A stretch of 25,672 nt of DNA, from the NCBI RefSeq assembly GCF_000250875.1, contig NZ_JH604887.1, positions 18,845 to 44,516 on the forward strand, given 5' to 3'. The notes beneath the pieces were generated by a model that was not told where the DNA came from, made no database searches, and was given only the letters and a program-made list of their open reading frames with translations. This stretch comes from Sutterella parvirubra YIT 11816 (GTDB lineage: Bacteria > Pseudomonadota > Gammaproteobacteria > Burkholderiales > Burkholderiaceae_F). Numbering within the stretch: position 1 is the first letter of the stretch; the number at the start of each line of letters is the position of its first letter. Positions 8,124 to 15,712 of the stretch are shown here, piece by piece. The position numbers and the translations under genes were made by a program.

Positions 8124-9137
8124 TTACTTCGCCGCCATCATCGCGCAGGCGGTGTCGAGCATGCGGTTCGAGAAGCCCCACTCGTTGTCGTACCAGGAGG
8201 TCACCTTGATGAGGCGGCCGCCGGAGACCTTCGTGAGGGTCGCGTCGTAGGTCGAGCTGTGCGGATCATGGTTGAAGTCGCAGGAGACCAAGGGCAGATC
8301 GTTGTAGCCCAGGATGCCGCGCAGCGCTTCGGACTCCGAAGCCGCCTTCATGATCGCGTTGATCTCTTCGATCGAGGTGTCACGCTTCGCGATGAAGGTG
8401 AGGTCGACGAAGGAGACGTTGATCGTCGGGACGCGGACGGCGAAGCCGTCGAGGAGCCCGTTGAGTTCGGGGAGAACGAGGCCCACCGCGGCAGCGGCGC
8501 CGGTCTTCGTCGGGATCATCGACTGCGTCGCGGCGCGGGCGCGGCGAAGATCCTTGTGGTAGACGTCGGTGAGCACCTGGTCGTTCGTGTAGGCGTGGAC
8601 CGTCGTCATGAGGCCGCGCTCAATGCCGAGCGCTTCGTGGAGGGGCTTCAACAACGGAGCCAAGCAGTTCGTCGTGCAGGAGGCGTTCGAGACGATGAGG
8701 TCCGAGGCCTTCAGCGTATTGTGGTTGACGCCGTAGACGATCGTCGCGTCCGCGGTCTTCCCCGGAGCGGAGAGAAGAACCTTCTTCGCGCCGGAGTCGA
8801 GGTGCACCTGGCTCTTTTCCTTCGAATTGAAGGCGCCCGTGCACTCCAGCACGACGTCGACGCCGAGGTCGGTCCAGGGGAGCTCACGCGGATCGCGCGT
8901 CGAGAACATGCGCATGCGGTCGCCCGCCACCACCATGTCGGCGCCGTCCACCTCCACGTCGAAGCCGAAGCGGCCGTGGCAGGAGTCGTAGCGGAGCAGA
9001 TGCGCGTTGATGTTGACGTCGCCCGGGGAATTCACGGCGACGATTTCGACGTCGTGCTTCTTGCCGGATTCGTAATGGGCGCGGAGAACGTTGCGGCCGA
9101 TGCGGCCGAAGCCATTGATAGCAACGCGGATGGTCAT
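8124..9137 (-). CDS. gap: Glyceraldehyde-3-phosphate dehydrogenase, type I
   Basis: Cytosolic tetrameric enzyme oxidising glyceraldehyde 3-phosphate to 1,3-bisphosphoglycerate with NAD(P). The 337 residues match the family. The Rossmann motif [10 protein letters not shown] is at 7-16, the catalytic Cys154 in NASCTTNC, and its partner His181 in [20 protein letters not shown] and [13 protein letters not shown] mark the catalytic domain. In the coenzyme-selecting loop the aspartate usual for NAD enzymes (AINDL) is replaced by serine (VAVNSPGD, Ser37), so NADP use is possible. The AAGGAA before the ATG at 8-base spacing supports the start. The gene lies 33 bp downstream of tkt, almost certainly in the same operon. 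Confidence 0.97.
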   Translation of the reverse strand: MTIRVAINGFGRIGRNVLRAHYESGKKHDVEIVAVNSPGDVNINAHLLRYDSCHGRFGFDVEVDGADMVVAGDRMRMFSTRDPRELPWTDLGVDVVLECTGAFNSKEKSQVHLDSGAKKVLLSAPGKTADATIVYGVNHNTLKASDLIVSNASCTTNCLAPLLKPLHEALGIERGLMTTVHAYTNDQVLTDVYHKDLRRARAATQSMIPTKTGAAAAVGLVLPELNGLLDGFAVRVPTINVSFVDLTFIAKRDTSIEEINAIMKAASESEALRGILGYNDLPLVSCDFNHDPHSSTYDATLTKVSGGRLIKVTSWYDNEWGFSNRMLDTACAMMAAK

Positions 9138-9170
9138 CTTCAGTTTCCTTGTTCGGTTCGTGTGTGCGGA

Positions 9171-11180
9171 TTACTTGAGAAGGGCGTCGACCTTGGCGAC
9201 GACGTTCTCGACGGTGAAGCCGAAGCGCTCCCAAAGAACACCCGCCGGGGCGCTCTCGCCGAAACGGTCGACGCCCAAAACGTCCCCTCGGCCGGAGAAG
9301 TACTTCCACCAACCGTCGGTGCGGGAGGCCTCGATCGCGAGCACGGGCTTGCCCGGCGTCAACACCTTCGTGCGCCACTCGGCGTCCTGACGGTCGAAGA
9401 CGTCGGCGCAGGGCATCGAGACGACGCGGGCCTGCACGTTGCGGGCGGCGAGTTCGGCGCGGGCCTTCATGGCGAGTTCGACTTCGGAGCCGGTCGCAAG
9501 CAGAATCACGTCGGCTTCGCCCTCACCGGCGGGCGCTTCCGCGGCGACGTAGCCGCCGCGGGCCATCGCGTCCGCGTCGATTTCGTCGCGGTCGACGAAG
9601 GCGCAGTTCTGGCGCGTGAAGACGAGGGACGAGGGCCCGTCGCGGCGCTCCAGCGCCGCCGCCCAGGCGACGATCGTCTCGACCGTGTCGGCCGGACGCC
9701 AGACGTCCATGTCGGGGATCAAGCGCAGCGACGGGACGTGCTCCACGGACTGGTGCGTGGGACCGTCTTCGCCCAAGCCGATCGAATCGTGCGTGAAGAC
9801 GTTGATCACGCGGCGCTTCATCAGCGCGGCCATGCGGAGCGCGTTGCGGGAGTAGTCGGAGAACGTGAGGAACGTGGCGCCGTAGGGGATGAAGCCGCCG
9901 TAGAGCGCGACGCCGTTCATGATGGCGGACATGCCGAACTCACGCACGCCGTAGGAGATGTGGCGCGCGGTGGCGTCACCCGTGTTGAGGCTCTTGACGC
10001 CCGTCCAGTTGGTGAGGTTCGAACCCGTGAGGTCGGCGGAGCCGCCCAGGAGTTCGGGGAGCGCGGGCGCGAGGGCGTTCAGCGCCTTCTGGCTCGCCTT
10101 GCGGGTCGCGACGGTTTCTTCGGCTTCGGCCGCCTGGCAGATGGCGTTCATCACGACGTCCGACCAATCGGCGGGAAGGTCGCCCGCGAGGCGGCGCTTC
10201 AGTTCCGCAGCGAGTTCCGGGTACTGCGCTTCGTAGCCCGCGAACATCGCCTTCCATTCGTTTTCGATGCGTTCGCCCTCAGCGCGGTGGTCCCACGCTT
10301 CGTAGACTTCCGCGGGGACTTCAAAGGGCGGATGGTTCCAACCGATCGAAGCGCGGGTGTTGGCGATTTCTTCGTCGCCCAGCGCCTCGCCGTGGACCTT
10401 GGCGGTGCCGGCGCGGTTGGGCGAACCCTTCCCGATCACCGTCTTCGCGATGATGAGGACCGGCTTCTCCTGGGAGGTCTTGGCCTCAGCGATCGCCTTG
10501 TCCATCGCGTCGATGTCGTGACCGTCCACCGGGCCGATCACGTCCCAACCGTACGCTTCGAAGCGCGCACGGGTGTCGTCGCGGAACCAGCCGCGGACGT
10601 CGCCGTCGATCGAGATGCCGTTGTCGTCGTAGATGGCGATCAGCTTGTTCAAGCCCCAGACGCCGGCGAGCGAGCAGACTTCGTGGCTGATCCCCTCCAT
10701 CATGCAGCCGTCGCCCAGGAACACGTAGGTGTGGTTGTCGATGACGGGGAAGCCTTCGCGGTTGAATTCCGCCGCGAGCATCTTTTCCGCGAGCGCCATG
10801 CCGACGCCGTTGGCGATGCCCTGACCGAGCGGGCCCGTCGTCGTTTCGACGCCGGGCGTCACGTCCACTTCGGGGTGACCCGGCGTCTTGCTGTGGAGCT
10901 GACGGAAGGCCTTCAGATCGTCGATCGAGAGATCGAACCCGGTGAGGTGCAGAAGCGCGTACTGCAGCATCGAGCCGTGACCGTTCGAGAGAATGAAGCG
11001 GTCGCGGCCGGCCCAGTGCGGATTCTGCGGGTTGAAGCGGAGGTGGCGCGTCCAGAGCGCGACGGCGATGTCGGCCATGCCCATCGGCATGCCCGGGTGA
11101 CCGGACTTGGCCTTCTGAACGGCATCCATCGAAAGGGCGCGGACGGCGTTCGCCATCGTCTGAGCGGAAACGTGGGACAT
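9171..11180 (-). CDS. tkt: Transketolase
   Basis: Thiamine-diphosphate and Mg-dependent enzyme moving two-carbon ketol units between sugar phosphates in the non-oxidative pentose phosphate pathway; cytosolic homodimer. The 669 residues match the bacterial length. N-terminal domain: SGHPG (His28), NGHGS (His68), TPGHPE (His102), and the ThDP/Mg motif GDG at 156-158 running to Asn187, then His263. Middle domain: the catalytic Glu414 in [12 protein letters not shown], then [17 protein letters not shown]-terminal domain: ATGSEVELA. No strong Shine-Dalgarno is visible before the ATG. It is the first gene of the tkt-gap-(acyltransferase)-pgk run, an order familiar from beta-proteobacterial glycolytic and Calvin-type operons. 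Without RuBisCO or phosphoribulokinase here, a housekeeping role is the simpler reading. Confidence 0.97.
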   Translation of the reverse strand: MSHVSAQTMANAVRALSMDAVQKAKSGHPGMPMGMADIAVALWTRHLRFNPQNPHWAGRDRFILSNGHGSMLQYALLHLTGFDLSIDDLKAFRQLHSKTPGHPEVDVTPGVETTTGPLGQGIANGVGMALAEKMLAAEFNREGFPVIDNHTYVFLGDGCMMEGISHEVCSLAGVWGLNKLIAIYDDNGISIDGDVRGWFRDDTRARFEAYGWDVIGPVDGHDIDAMDKAIAEAKTSQEKPVLIIAKTVIGKGSPNRAGTAKVHGEALGDEEIANTRASIGWNHPPFEVPAEVYEAWDHRAEGERIENEWKAMFAGYEAQYPELAAELKRRLAGDLPADWSDVVMNAICQAAEAEETVATRKASQKALNALAPALPELLGGSADLTGSNLTNWTGVKSLNTGDATARHISYGVREFGMSAIMNGVALYGGFIPYGATFLTFSDYSRNALRMAALMKRRVINVFTHDSIGLGEDGPTHQSVEHVPSLRLIPDMDVWRPADTVETIVAWAAALERRDGPSSLVFTRQNCAFVDRDEIDADAMARGGYVAAEAPAGEGEADVILLATGSEVELAMKARAELAARNVQARVVSMPCADVFDRQDAEWRTKVLTPGKPVLAIEASRTDGWWKYFSGRGDVLGVDRFGESAPAGVLWERFGFTVENVVAKVDALLK

Positions 11181-11345
11181 AGGGGTCTACGTATATCGAA
11201 GAATGTTGGAACGGGACCCGCCCTTTGCCGTCGAAAACGGAGGCCGGATCCCGAAAATCGCGTGTAGTTTATCATCCTCATCCGACTGACCGCGCCCGCG
11301 CGGTCGGGTTATCCGTTCCGCCTTCCAACCCTTCGCGAAACCACC
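11181..11345. promoter_or_regulatory. Divergent intergenic region between tkt and rsmE with perfect inverted repeat
   Basis: This 165-bp region must hold the start signals for both tkt (-) and rsmE (+). The clearest element is a perfect inverted repeat at 11288-11305 (GACCGCGC, 2-base loop, GCGCGGTC). It could be an operator or a hairpin in the rsmE leader. AT-richer DNA sits at 11250-11280, with TATCAT at 11270-11275 on the + strand and TAAACT on the - strand as poor -10 candidates; neither has a good -35. I cannot place a promoter with confidence. Confidence 0.35.
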
Positions 11346-12080
11346 ATGGCGCTCCCCCGATTCTTCCTCGATCTTCCCGACGATTTCGACGGGCCCGAAG
11401 CCGTGCTGCCCCCGAAAACGGCGCACCATGCCGGGCGCACGCTGCGGTTGGCCGCCGGCGAGCCCGTGGAGGTCTTCAACGGCCACGGAGGGCTCTGGCG
11501 CGGCACCATCTGGTTTGAAGCGGACCGCGCCTTCGTCGCCCTCGGCGGGAAAGCGCCGTCAACGACGGAGAGTCCGCTCGCCGTCACGCTCGTGCAGAGC
11601 TTCGTCTCCCCCGAAAAGACCGACTGGATCGTCGAGAAGGCGGTGGAGTTGGGCGTCGCCCGCGTGATCCTCACGCCCGCAGAGCGCTCCGTGACAAAGC
11701 TCGCCGGCGACCGTTTGGAGAAGCGCCTCCAGAAACTTGCGGAGACCGCCAAGGCCGCCTGCGAGCAGTGCGGCCGGAACCTTATTCCGGAAATCAAGGC
11801 AGCCCCCAGCCTCAAGGCGGCCCTGGAAGCCGCCGACGCAGACGTGCGATTGATGCTGGCGCCTGGTGCCCAGCAACCCGCCGCACTTCTGAAGGATGCC
11901 CGATCCGTCGCCTTCGCCGTGGGGCCCGAGGGCGGCTTCTCCGAGCGCGAGCTCGCGCTCGGAGACGAGCTCGGGTGGTCCCGGGCGCTTTTGGGACCCC
12001 GAGTGCTCCGCACCGAAACGGCGGGGCTTGCCGCCGCCGTTTGGGCGCAGACGATTGCCGGGGACTTCCCCGGCGTCTGA
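11346..12080 (+). CDS. rsmE: 16S rRNA (uracil1498-N3)-methyltransferase
   Basis: SPOUT-class, SAM-dependent enzyme methylating U1498 of 16S rRNA in the assembled 30S subunit. The 244 residues match RsmE. The N-terminal PUA-like part has HHAGRTLRL near 27-35. The SPOUT part has EKTDWIVEKAVELGV, the ERSV motif, AAEQCGR-like ACEQCGRN, and the knotted SAM site VGPEGGFSERE followed by LGPRVLRTETA near the C-terminus. Its neighbours are unrelated: it diverges from tkt and converges on a lytic transglycosylase, so it is probably monocistronic. No recognisable Shine-Dalgarno precedes the ATG. Assignment secure. Confidence 0.95.
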   Translation: MALPRFFLDLPDDFDGPEAVLPPKTAHHAGRTLRLAAGEPVEVFNGHGGLWRGTIWFEADRAFVALGGKAPSTTESPLAVTLVQSFVSPEKTDWIVEKAVELGVARVILTPAERSVTKLAGDRLEKRLQKLAETAKAACEQCGRNLIPEIKAAPSLKAALEAADADVRLMLAPGAQQPAALLKDARSVAFAVGPEGGFSERELALGDELGWSRALLGPRVLRTETAGLAAAVWAQTIAGDFPGV

Positions 12081-12105
12081 CGGCAGACCAAGATCTGAAA
12101 TGGCA

Positions 12106-12140
12106 AAGAGGGTGGCCCCGTCGGGATCACCCTCTTCCTT
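12106..12140. terminator. Bidirectional terminator between rsmE and the lytic transglycosylase
   Basis: A 9-bp repeat AAGAGGGTG/CACCCTCTT (12106-12114 with 12128-12136) has an inner CCCCG/CGGG extension. On the + strand it runs into TTCCTT, on the - strand into CTTTGCCATTTC. It sits between the two convergent stops, so it can serve both transcripts. Confidence 0.7.
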
Positions 12141-12163
12141 CATCCGTACCTGAAGTCCCAGCG

Positions 12164-13075
12164 TCAGAGCGCCGCGGCCTTCCCGCGGGCGTCCTTACCG
12201 CTCACGGTCTTGACGGCTCCCGCCGCATCGGCTTCAGGGGTTTGAGCCGCGCCGTTCGCTTCCAACGTATCCGAGATGCTCGTCCACTGGGTGTAGCCCA
12301 GGTGCGGACGCTCGCCGTGGGCGCGGTAGTCGCCCGTGCTCTTCTTCGAGCGCGAGAGCGTCACCGCGCGGTCGGACTCGCCGGAGGCCGCCACCGCAAG
12401 GCGGCTGCGCTCCTTCAAAACCTTGGCGCCATAGCCGTAGTCGCTCTTGTGGCGAGCGGCGCCGGAGTACCACTTGAGGCCCTTCGCGACGCTCCCGGTG
12501 CGCTTCACAAGTCCCGCGAGGATGCTCGTCCCCACCACCATGTTGGGGTAGGCCTCAAGGGCGGCGGCGGGGCCGCCGAACGCCGCAAACTTGTCGTGAT
12601 GGACCTTCGTCATCACCTGCATCAGGCCTTCGGCGCCCACACGGCTCTTCGCCGCGGGCTTGAAGCTCGATTCCGTCCCCACCACGGCGAGGATCAGAAG
12701 GGGATCGATGTCCTGCGCACCGCCGATTTCGATCGCCCACTGCGTGTACTGACGGGCTTCGGCCATCGGCACGCGGTAGGCGCGGTTGATGTAGACGGCG
12801 ACCTCTTCGGCGGAGCGCCCCAGCGTGAGGGGCACTTCATGCTCGGGAACGAGCTTCGCCGTCGTGTCTTCCGCTTCCGCCACCACGGCGGCAGGCTCCA
12901 CGACAGGCTCATGCGCGGGGAGCGGTTCCGCGTCCGGACGCATCATCGCGGCCACGCCGAGGCCGACCACGGTGCAGGCCGTCACGAGGGCGGGCACGGT
13001 GGGCGACATCAGAAAGCGGGAAACGGTGCGGGGCGAACGGGAATCTGTCATCGTCTGGAGGTAGGCGCCTGTCAA
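12164..13075 (-). CDS. Lytic transglycosylase, SLT domain, membrane anchored
   Basis: Predicted periplasmic murein hydrolase that cleaves the MurNAc-GlcNAc bond to form 1,6-anhydromuropeptides. A hydrophobic segment at about 26-45 acts as signal or anchor, followed by an Ala/Glu/Pro-rich linker to about 85. The SLT (goose-lysozyme-like) domain lies at about 112-225 with catalytic Glu135 in VVGTESSFKP and the GLMQVMTKVH motif at 150-159. A YSGAARHKSDYGYGAKVL segment at 203-220 is typical of the end of this domain. The last 80 or so residues are polar and of unknown role. The frame opens with TTG at 13075; an ATG eight codons later (13051) is an alternative, and neither has a Shine-Dalgarno. 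A plausible sigma-70 promoter lies upstream. Which MltC/E-like subfamily it belongs to is not clear. Confidence 0.88.
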   Translation of the reverse strand: MTGAYLQTMTDSRSPRTVSRFLMSPTVPALVTACTVVGLGVAAMMRPDAEPLPAHEPVVEPAAVVAEAEDTTAKLVPEHEVPLTLGRSAEEVAVYINRAYRVPMAEARQYTQWAIEIGGAQDIDPLLILAVVGTESSFKPAAKSRVGAEGLMQVMTKVHHDKFAAFGGPAAALEAYPNMVVGTSILAGLVKRTGSVAKGLKWYSGAARHKSDYGYGAKVLKERSRLAVAASGESDRAVTLSRSKKSTGDYRAHGERPHLGYTQWTSISDTLEANGAAQTPEADAAGAVKTVSGKDARGKAAAL

Positions 13076-13171
13076 AACATTCGGGTTCAGAAGGAATCTT
13101 TCCGCGGCAAAGCCCTTGTGCCAAGGACTGACGAAGGGCTCCGTACTGCGGTCGGATCAACAAAGGCACGG

Positions 13172-13200
13172 ATTATGCATTATTTTGGAAGCGCCGTCAG
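13172..13200 (-). promoter_or_regulatory. Candidate sigma-70 promoter for the lytic transglycosylase
   Basis: On the minus strand a -35 CTGACG (13195-13200) and a -10 CATAAT (13172-13177) are separated by exactly 17 bp, matching the consensus at 4/6 and 5/6. The start would fall near 13165, about 90-115 bases before the gene. A small hairpin (13188-13206) overlaps the -35. Confidence 0.45.
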
Positions 13201-13294
13201 CGCTTCGACAGCGGGTTTTGTCCAACGCCGCGGACGGCGCACTTTGGCAGGATAGAAGAGAATCCCCGTCATCAACAAACATGCGAGTGCCCCC

Positions 13295-13579
13295 ATGAAC
13301 CGCAAACCCATCCACCGCGGCGGCATCCTCTCCGCCGGCTACGACCCGACGCGCCGTTGGCTCGACGTCGAATTCGACACGCACCGCGTGCTCCGCTGTG
13401 AGAACGTGGGACCGGAGGCCGCCTCCTCTTTTTTGCGTTCCGCCTCGCCCTTCGGCTACTGGAAGGATGAGATCGAAGAGAACTACGTGGTGCGGGAGAT
13501 TTCCCGGGCGGAAAGCGAAAAGGAGCGCCCCATCGAGAAGAAGGGGGTGGATGCGTTGAAGGCGCTCTTTGGGGAATGA
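13295..13579 (+). CDS. KTSC domain-containing small protein
   Basis: A 94-residue protein matching the KTSC domain, a small fold named for its lysyl-tRNA synthetase C-terminus-associated occurrence; its biochemical role is not established. The domain covers about residues 8-68: an initial strand (GGILSAGYDP), WLDVEFDTHRVLRCENV, then the helix SSFLRSASPFGYWKDEIEENY, which carries the family's usual SPxGYxxxxI..Y pattern. The C-terminal 25 residues are charged (Glu/Lys). It stands alone, divergent from the transglycosylase and converging on the HAD gene with only 12 bp between stops. Start context is weak. Confidence 0.8.
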   Translation: MNRKPIHRGGILSAGYDPTRRWLDVEFDTHRVLRCENVGPEAASSFLRSASPFGYWKDEIEENYVVREISRAESEKERPIEKKGVDALKALFGE

Positions 13580-13591
13580 GAGAGACTACAG

Positions 13592-13972
13592 CTAGGGATC
13601 AATGACGATCCTCAAGCCTTCGAGCCCTTCGTCCCTCGTCGGCGCCACGGCGTGCGCGCAGGTGAGTCCGGAGGGCTTCGTGTCGTTGATGAGAATGCGC
13701 TCGCCCATCGGCACATTGAAGTGAACGGCGTCCACCCGTACGCCAGCCGCCCTGATGAAGGCTTCCGTCCGCTCGCGGTACGTCTCCTCCCGGGCCGTCA
13801 GCAGGATGACGAGATCCCCCTCCGGGATGGAGCGCAGAAATTCCAAAGCCCCGGGGAGCCACTCGTCCTCTCCCCGCTTGTGGCCGTTGTGCCTGACGAG
13901 GGTACCGTCAAAGTCCAGAACCCACGTATGGTTGAGAGGCGAAAGCCGAAGATCGCACGGGACCACCGTCAT
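13592..13972 (-). CDS. HAD-superfamily phosphatase-like protein
   Basis: A small HAD-fold protein, 126 residues. Motif I is LDFDGTLV (Asp19 and Asp21 as nucleophile and acid/base), motif II is LTAR near 59-62, and a late ILINDTKPSG near 93-102 fits the Asp of motif IV. The overall pattern (DFDGTLV..N, LPGALEFLRSIP, MGERILINDTKPSG) resembles small HAD phosphatases seen in polysaccharide gene clusters, so a sugar-phosphate substrate is possible but unproven. It follows mgtE by 93 bp with a hairpin between. The ATG at 13972 has GGAG only one base upstream; a GTG two codons later has the same GGAG at 7-base spacing and may be the true start (124 residues). Confidence 0.8.
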   Translation of the reverse strand: MTVVPCDLRLSPLNHTWVLDFDGTLVRHNGHKRGEDEWLPGALEFLRSIPEGDLVILLTAREETYRERTEAFIRAAGVRVDAVHFNVPMGERILINDTKPSGLTCAHAVAPTRDEGLEGLRIVIDP

Positions 13973-13977
13973 GCTCC
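13964..13977 (-). promoter_or_regulatory. Ribosome-binding site favouring a GTG start for the HAD gene
   Basis: GGAG (13974-13977 on the minus strand) lies one base from the ATG at 13970-13972 but seven bases from the in-frame GTG at 13964-13966. The spacing favours the GTG. Both starts keep the whole HAD core. Confidence 0.45.
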
Positions 13978-13998
13978 GTTGGATGAGAAATGAGATAC

Positions 13999-14065
13999 GG
14001 GCGGCGCGAAACGCCGCCCCAGGATGAGGGAGAACGGAGAGAAGCCGCGTCCCCCTGAGGGCTTC
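13999..14065 (-). terminator. Hairpins after mgtE
   Basis: Two inverted repeats follow the mgtE stop on the minus strand. The first, AGAAGCC/GGCTTCT, begins at the stop codon. The second is an 8-bp GC stem at 13999-14006/14012-14019 with a 5-base loop, followed by GTATCTCATTTCTC. The T-content is modest, so termination is probably partial, allowing some read-through into the HAD gene. Confidence 0.5.
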
Positions 14066-15559
14066 TTACGCAAAGAAGAACGTCGCCAACCCGAGGAAGA
14101 TCAAAAACCCGCCCGAGTCGGTCGTGAAGGTGAGAAGCACCGAGCCCCCCATCGCGGGGTCTCGGCCGAGTTTTTTGAGCACCAAGGGCACCGCCAGCCC
14201 CACGACCGCCCCCTGGAGGATGTTGAGGAGCATCGCGAGGCACATGACAATCCCGAGGGTCTTCCCTTCGGGCGCATCCCAGTAGAGCGCCCAGGCGCAA
14301 AGCCCCGCAATGACGCCCCACAGGACCCCGTTGATGACGGCGACGCCGATCTCCTTTCTCAGGAGATCGCGCTTGTTGGCTTCCGTCACCTGGCCCATCG
14401 CCAAAGACCGGACCAGAAGCGTCAGCGTCTGGTTCCCGGAATTCCCGGCCATCCCCGCGACGATCGGCATCAAGGCGGCCAACGCCACCACGCGTTCGAT
14501 CGTGCCGTCGAAAGCGGAAATCACACGCGACGCGAAGAACGCCGTGCAGAGGTTGACGCCCAGCCAAACCCAACGGCTCTTGGCGGACTCCCAAACGCTC
14601 CCGAACAGGTCCTGTTCGTCGTCGAGACCCACCGCGCCGAAGGCGTCCTCCTCGCTTTCCTCTCGAATGACGTCGACCACTTCGTCAACGGTCAAGCGGC
14701 CCACCAGTCGGCCCGCTTCGTCCACCACCGGCGCCGTCACCAAGTCGTAGCGCTCGAACGCCTGCGCGGCGTCGCTCGCGTCGTCCAAAGGGTTCAGCGT
14801 CAGGCCGTCGGTACGCATCACGTCGCGCACGCGCACTTCGGGGTCCGACGTGAGGAGCTTCGCCACCGCCACGGTCCCGCGGAGGTGCCCGAAGCGGTCG
14901 ACGACGAAGATCTGATCCAAGTGGTCCGGAAGCGCATCAAAGCGCCGCAGATAGCGGAGCACCATGTCGATCGACACTTCCTCCCGGATGGACACCATCT
15001 CGAAGTCCATGCGGGAGCCGACGCTTTCTTCCGGGTAGGAGATCGCCGCGCGCAGCTGGGCGCGCTCTTCGTGCGAGAGCCCTTCCTGGACCTGCGCCAT
15101 GACGTCCGGCGGCAGGTCGTCCGCGAGGTCCGCGATCTCGTCGGTGTCGAGCGTTTCGACCGCGTCGACGAGTTCGTCGCGGTCCATCGCGTCGATCAGG
15201 GTTTCGCGGACGCCGTCGTTGACCTCGACGAGAATGTCGCCGTCGGATTCGTGGCGGACCTGCTCCCAAACGGCGAGACGTTCGTCGAGCGGCAAGGCTT
15301 CGAGCACCCAGGCGATGTCGGCCGGGTGGAGGTCTTCAAGGACGGCGCGAAGCTCTTTGGCCGCTTCGACCGTGAGCGGCTGCGCCGCATCACCCTCTTC
15401 GGTGCGCTCGACCGGATGATCCTTCGTGCGCCGGAGGTCCTCTTCGAGGATCCCCTGCACCCGCGCCAACGCGCGGCTCGCTTCGTCGGAGTCGCGCAGG
15501 GCGGCCTGCGCTTCGTCGCCGTCGCGGTCGGGTTCTTCGTCCCGGAGACCGTAGGCCAT
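14066..15559 (-). CDS. mgtE: Magnesium transporter MgtE
   Basis: Homodimeric inner-membrane Mg2+ channel gated by intracellular Mg2+. The 497 residues show the full layout: a Glu/Asp-rich N-terminal leader, an N domain of helical repeats at about 65-180 (LHPADIAWVLEALP, ELVDAVETLDTDEIADLADDLP), two CBS domains at about 190-310, a connecting helix and five membrane helices from about 330. The pore signature PIVAGMAGNSGNQ ends at 377, and the C-terminus has the TTDSGGFLIFLGLA motif with the Asp involved in Mg2+ selection. AAGGAGG before the ATG at 7-base spacing is the strongest ribosome site in the window. It lies between the RNB nuclease and HAD genes on the same strand. The roughly 60-residue acidic leader before the N domain is longer than in Thermus MgtE. 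Confidence 0.96.
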   Translation of the reverse strand: MAYGLRDEEPDRDGDEAQAALRDSDEASRALARVQGILEEDLRRTKDHPVERTEEGDAAQPLTVEAAKELRAVLEDLHPADIAWVLEALPLDERLAVWEQVRHESDGDILVEVNDGVRETLIDAMDRDELVDAVETLDTDEIADLADDLPPDVMAQVQEGLSHEERAQLRAAISYPEESVGSRMDFEMVSIREEVSIDMVLRYLRRFDALPDHLDQIFVVDRFGHLRGTVAVAKLLTSDPEVRVRDVMRTDGLTLNPLDDASDAAQAFERYDLVTAPVVDEAGRLVGRLTVDEVVDVIREESEEDAFGAVGLDDEQDLFGSVWESAKSRWVWLGVNLCTAFFASRVISAFDGTIERVVALAALMPIVAGMAGNSGNQTLTLLVRSLAMGQVTEANKRDLLRKEIGVAVINGVLWGVIAGLCAWALYWDAPEGKTLGIVMCLAMLLNILQGAVVGLAVPLVLKKLGRDPAMGGSVLLTFTTDSGGFLIFLGLATFFFA

Positions 15560-15712
15560 GGCCGTCCTCCTTGTCGCGTGGGTTGATCATCCGCGGGGGC
15601 GCAGGGCGCCCCCGCCGCTTCCGCCCTTGCGGGCTGCCGAGAGACTATCACAAAGCGCCCGATTCAAGGGCATCCGTTTGGCCCCGAACCGGGCGAAAGC
15701 TGCCCTCAACCG
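15560..15712 (-). promoter_or_regulatory. mgtE leader with a 10-bp perfect hairpin
   Basis: The 153-bp gap upstream of mgtE holds a perfect 10-bp GC stem with a 3-base loop (15593-15602 with 15606-15615), ending about 30 bases before the mgtE ATG. No T-tract follows on the minus strand, so it is not a classical terminator of the upstream nuclease gene. It could fold in the mgtE leader. I see no M-box-like conserved structure. TTGAAT near 15660 and GATAGT-like elements are badly spaced for a promoter. Confidence 0.4.

Noticed and set aside
9171..11180. Calvin-cycle operon interpretation of tkt-gap-pgk
   Set aside because: No RuBisCO, phosphoribulokinase or CbbR-type regulator is present in the window; housekeeping carbon metabolism suffices.
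8082..11267. A 1061-codon open frame on the + strand across gap and tkt
   Set aside because: It spans two well-identified minus-strand genes and their intergenic gap, and its translation has the biased composition of an antisense shadow.
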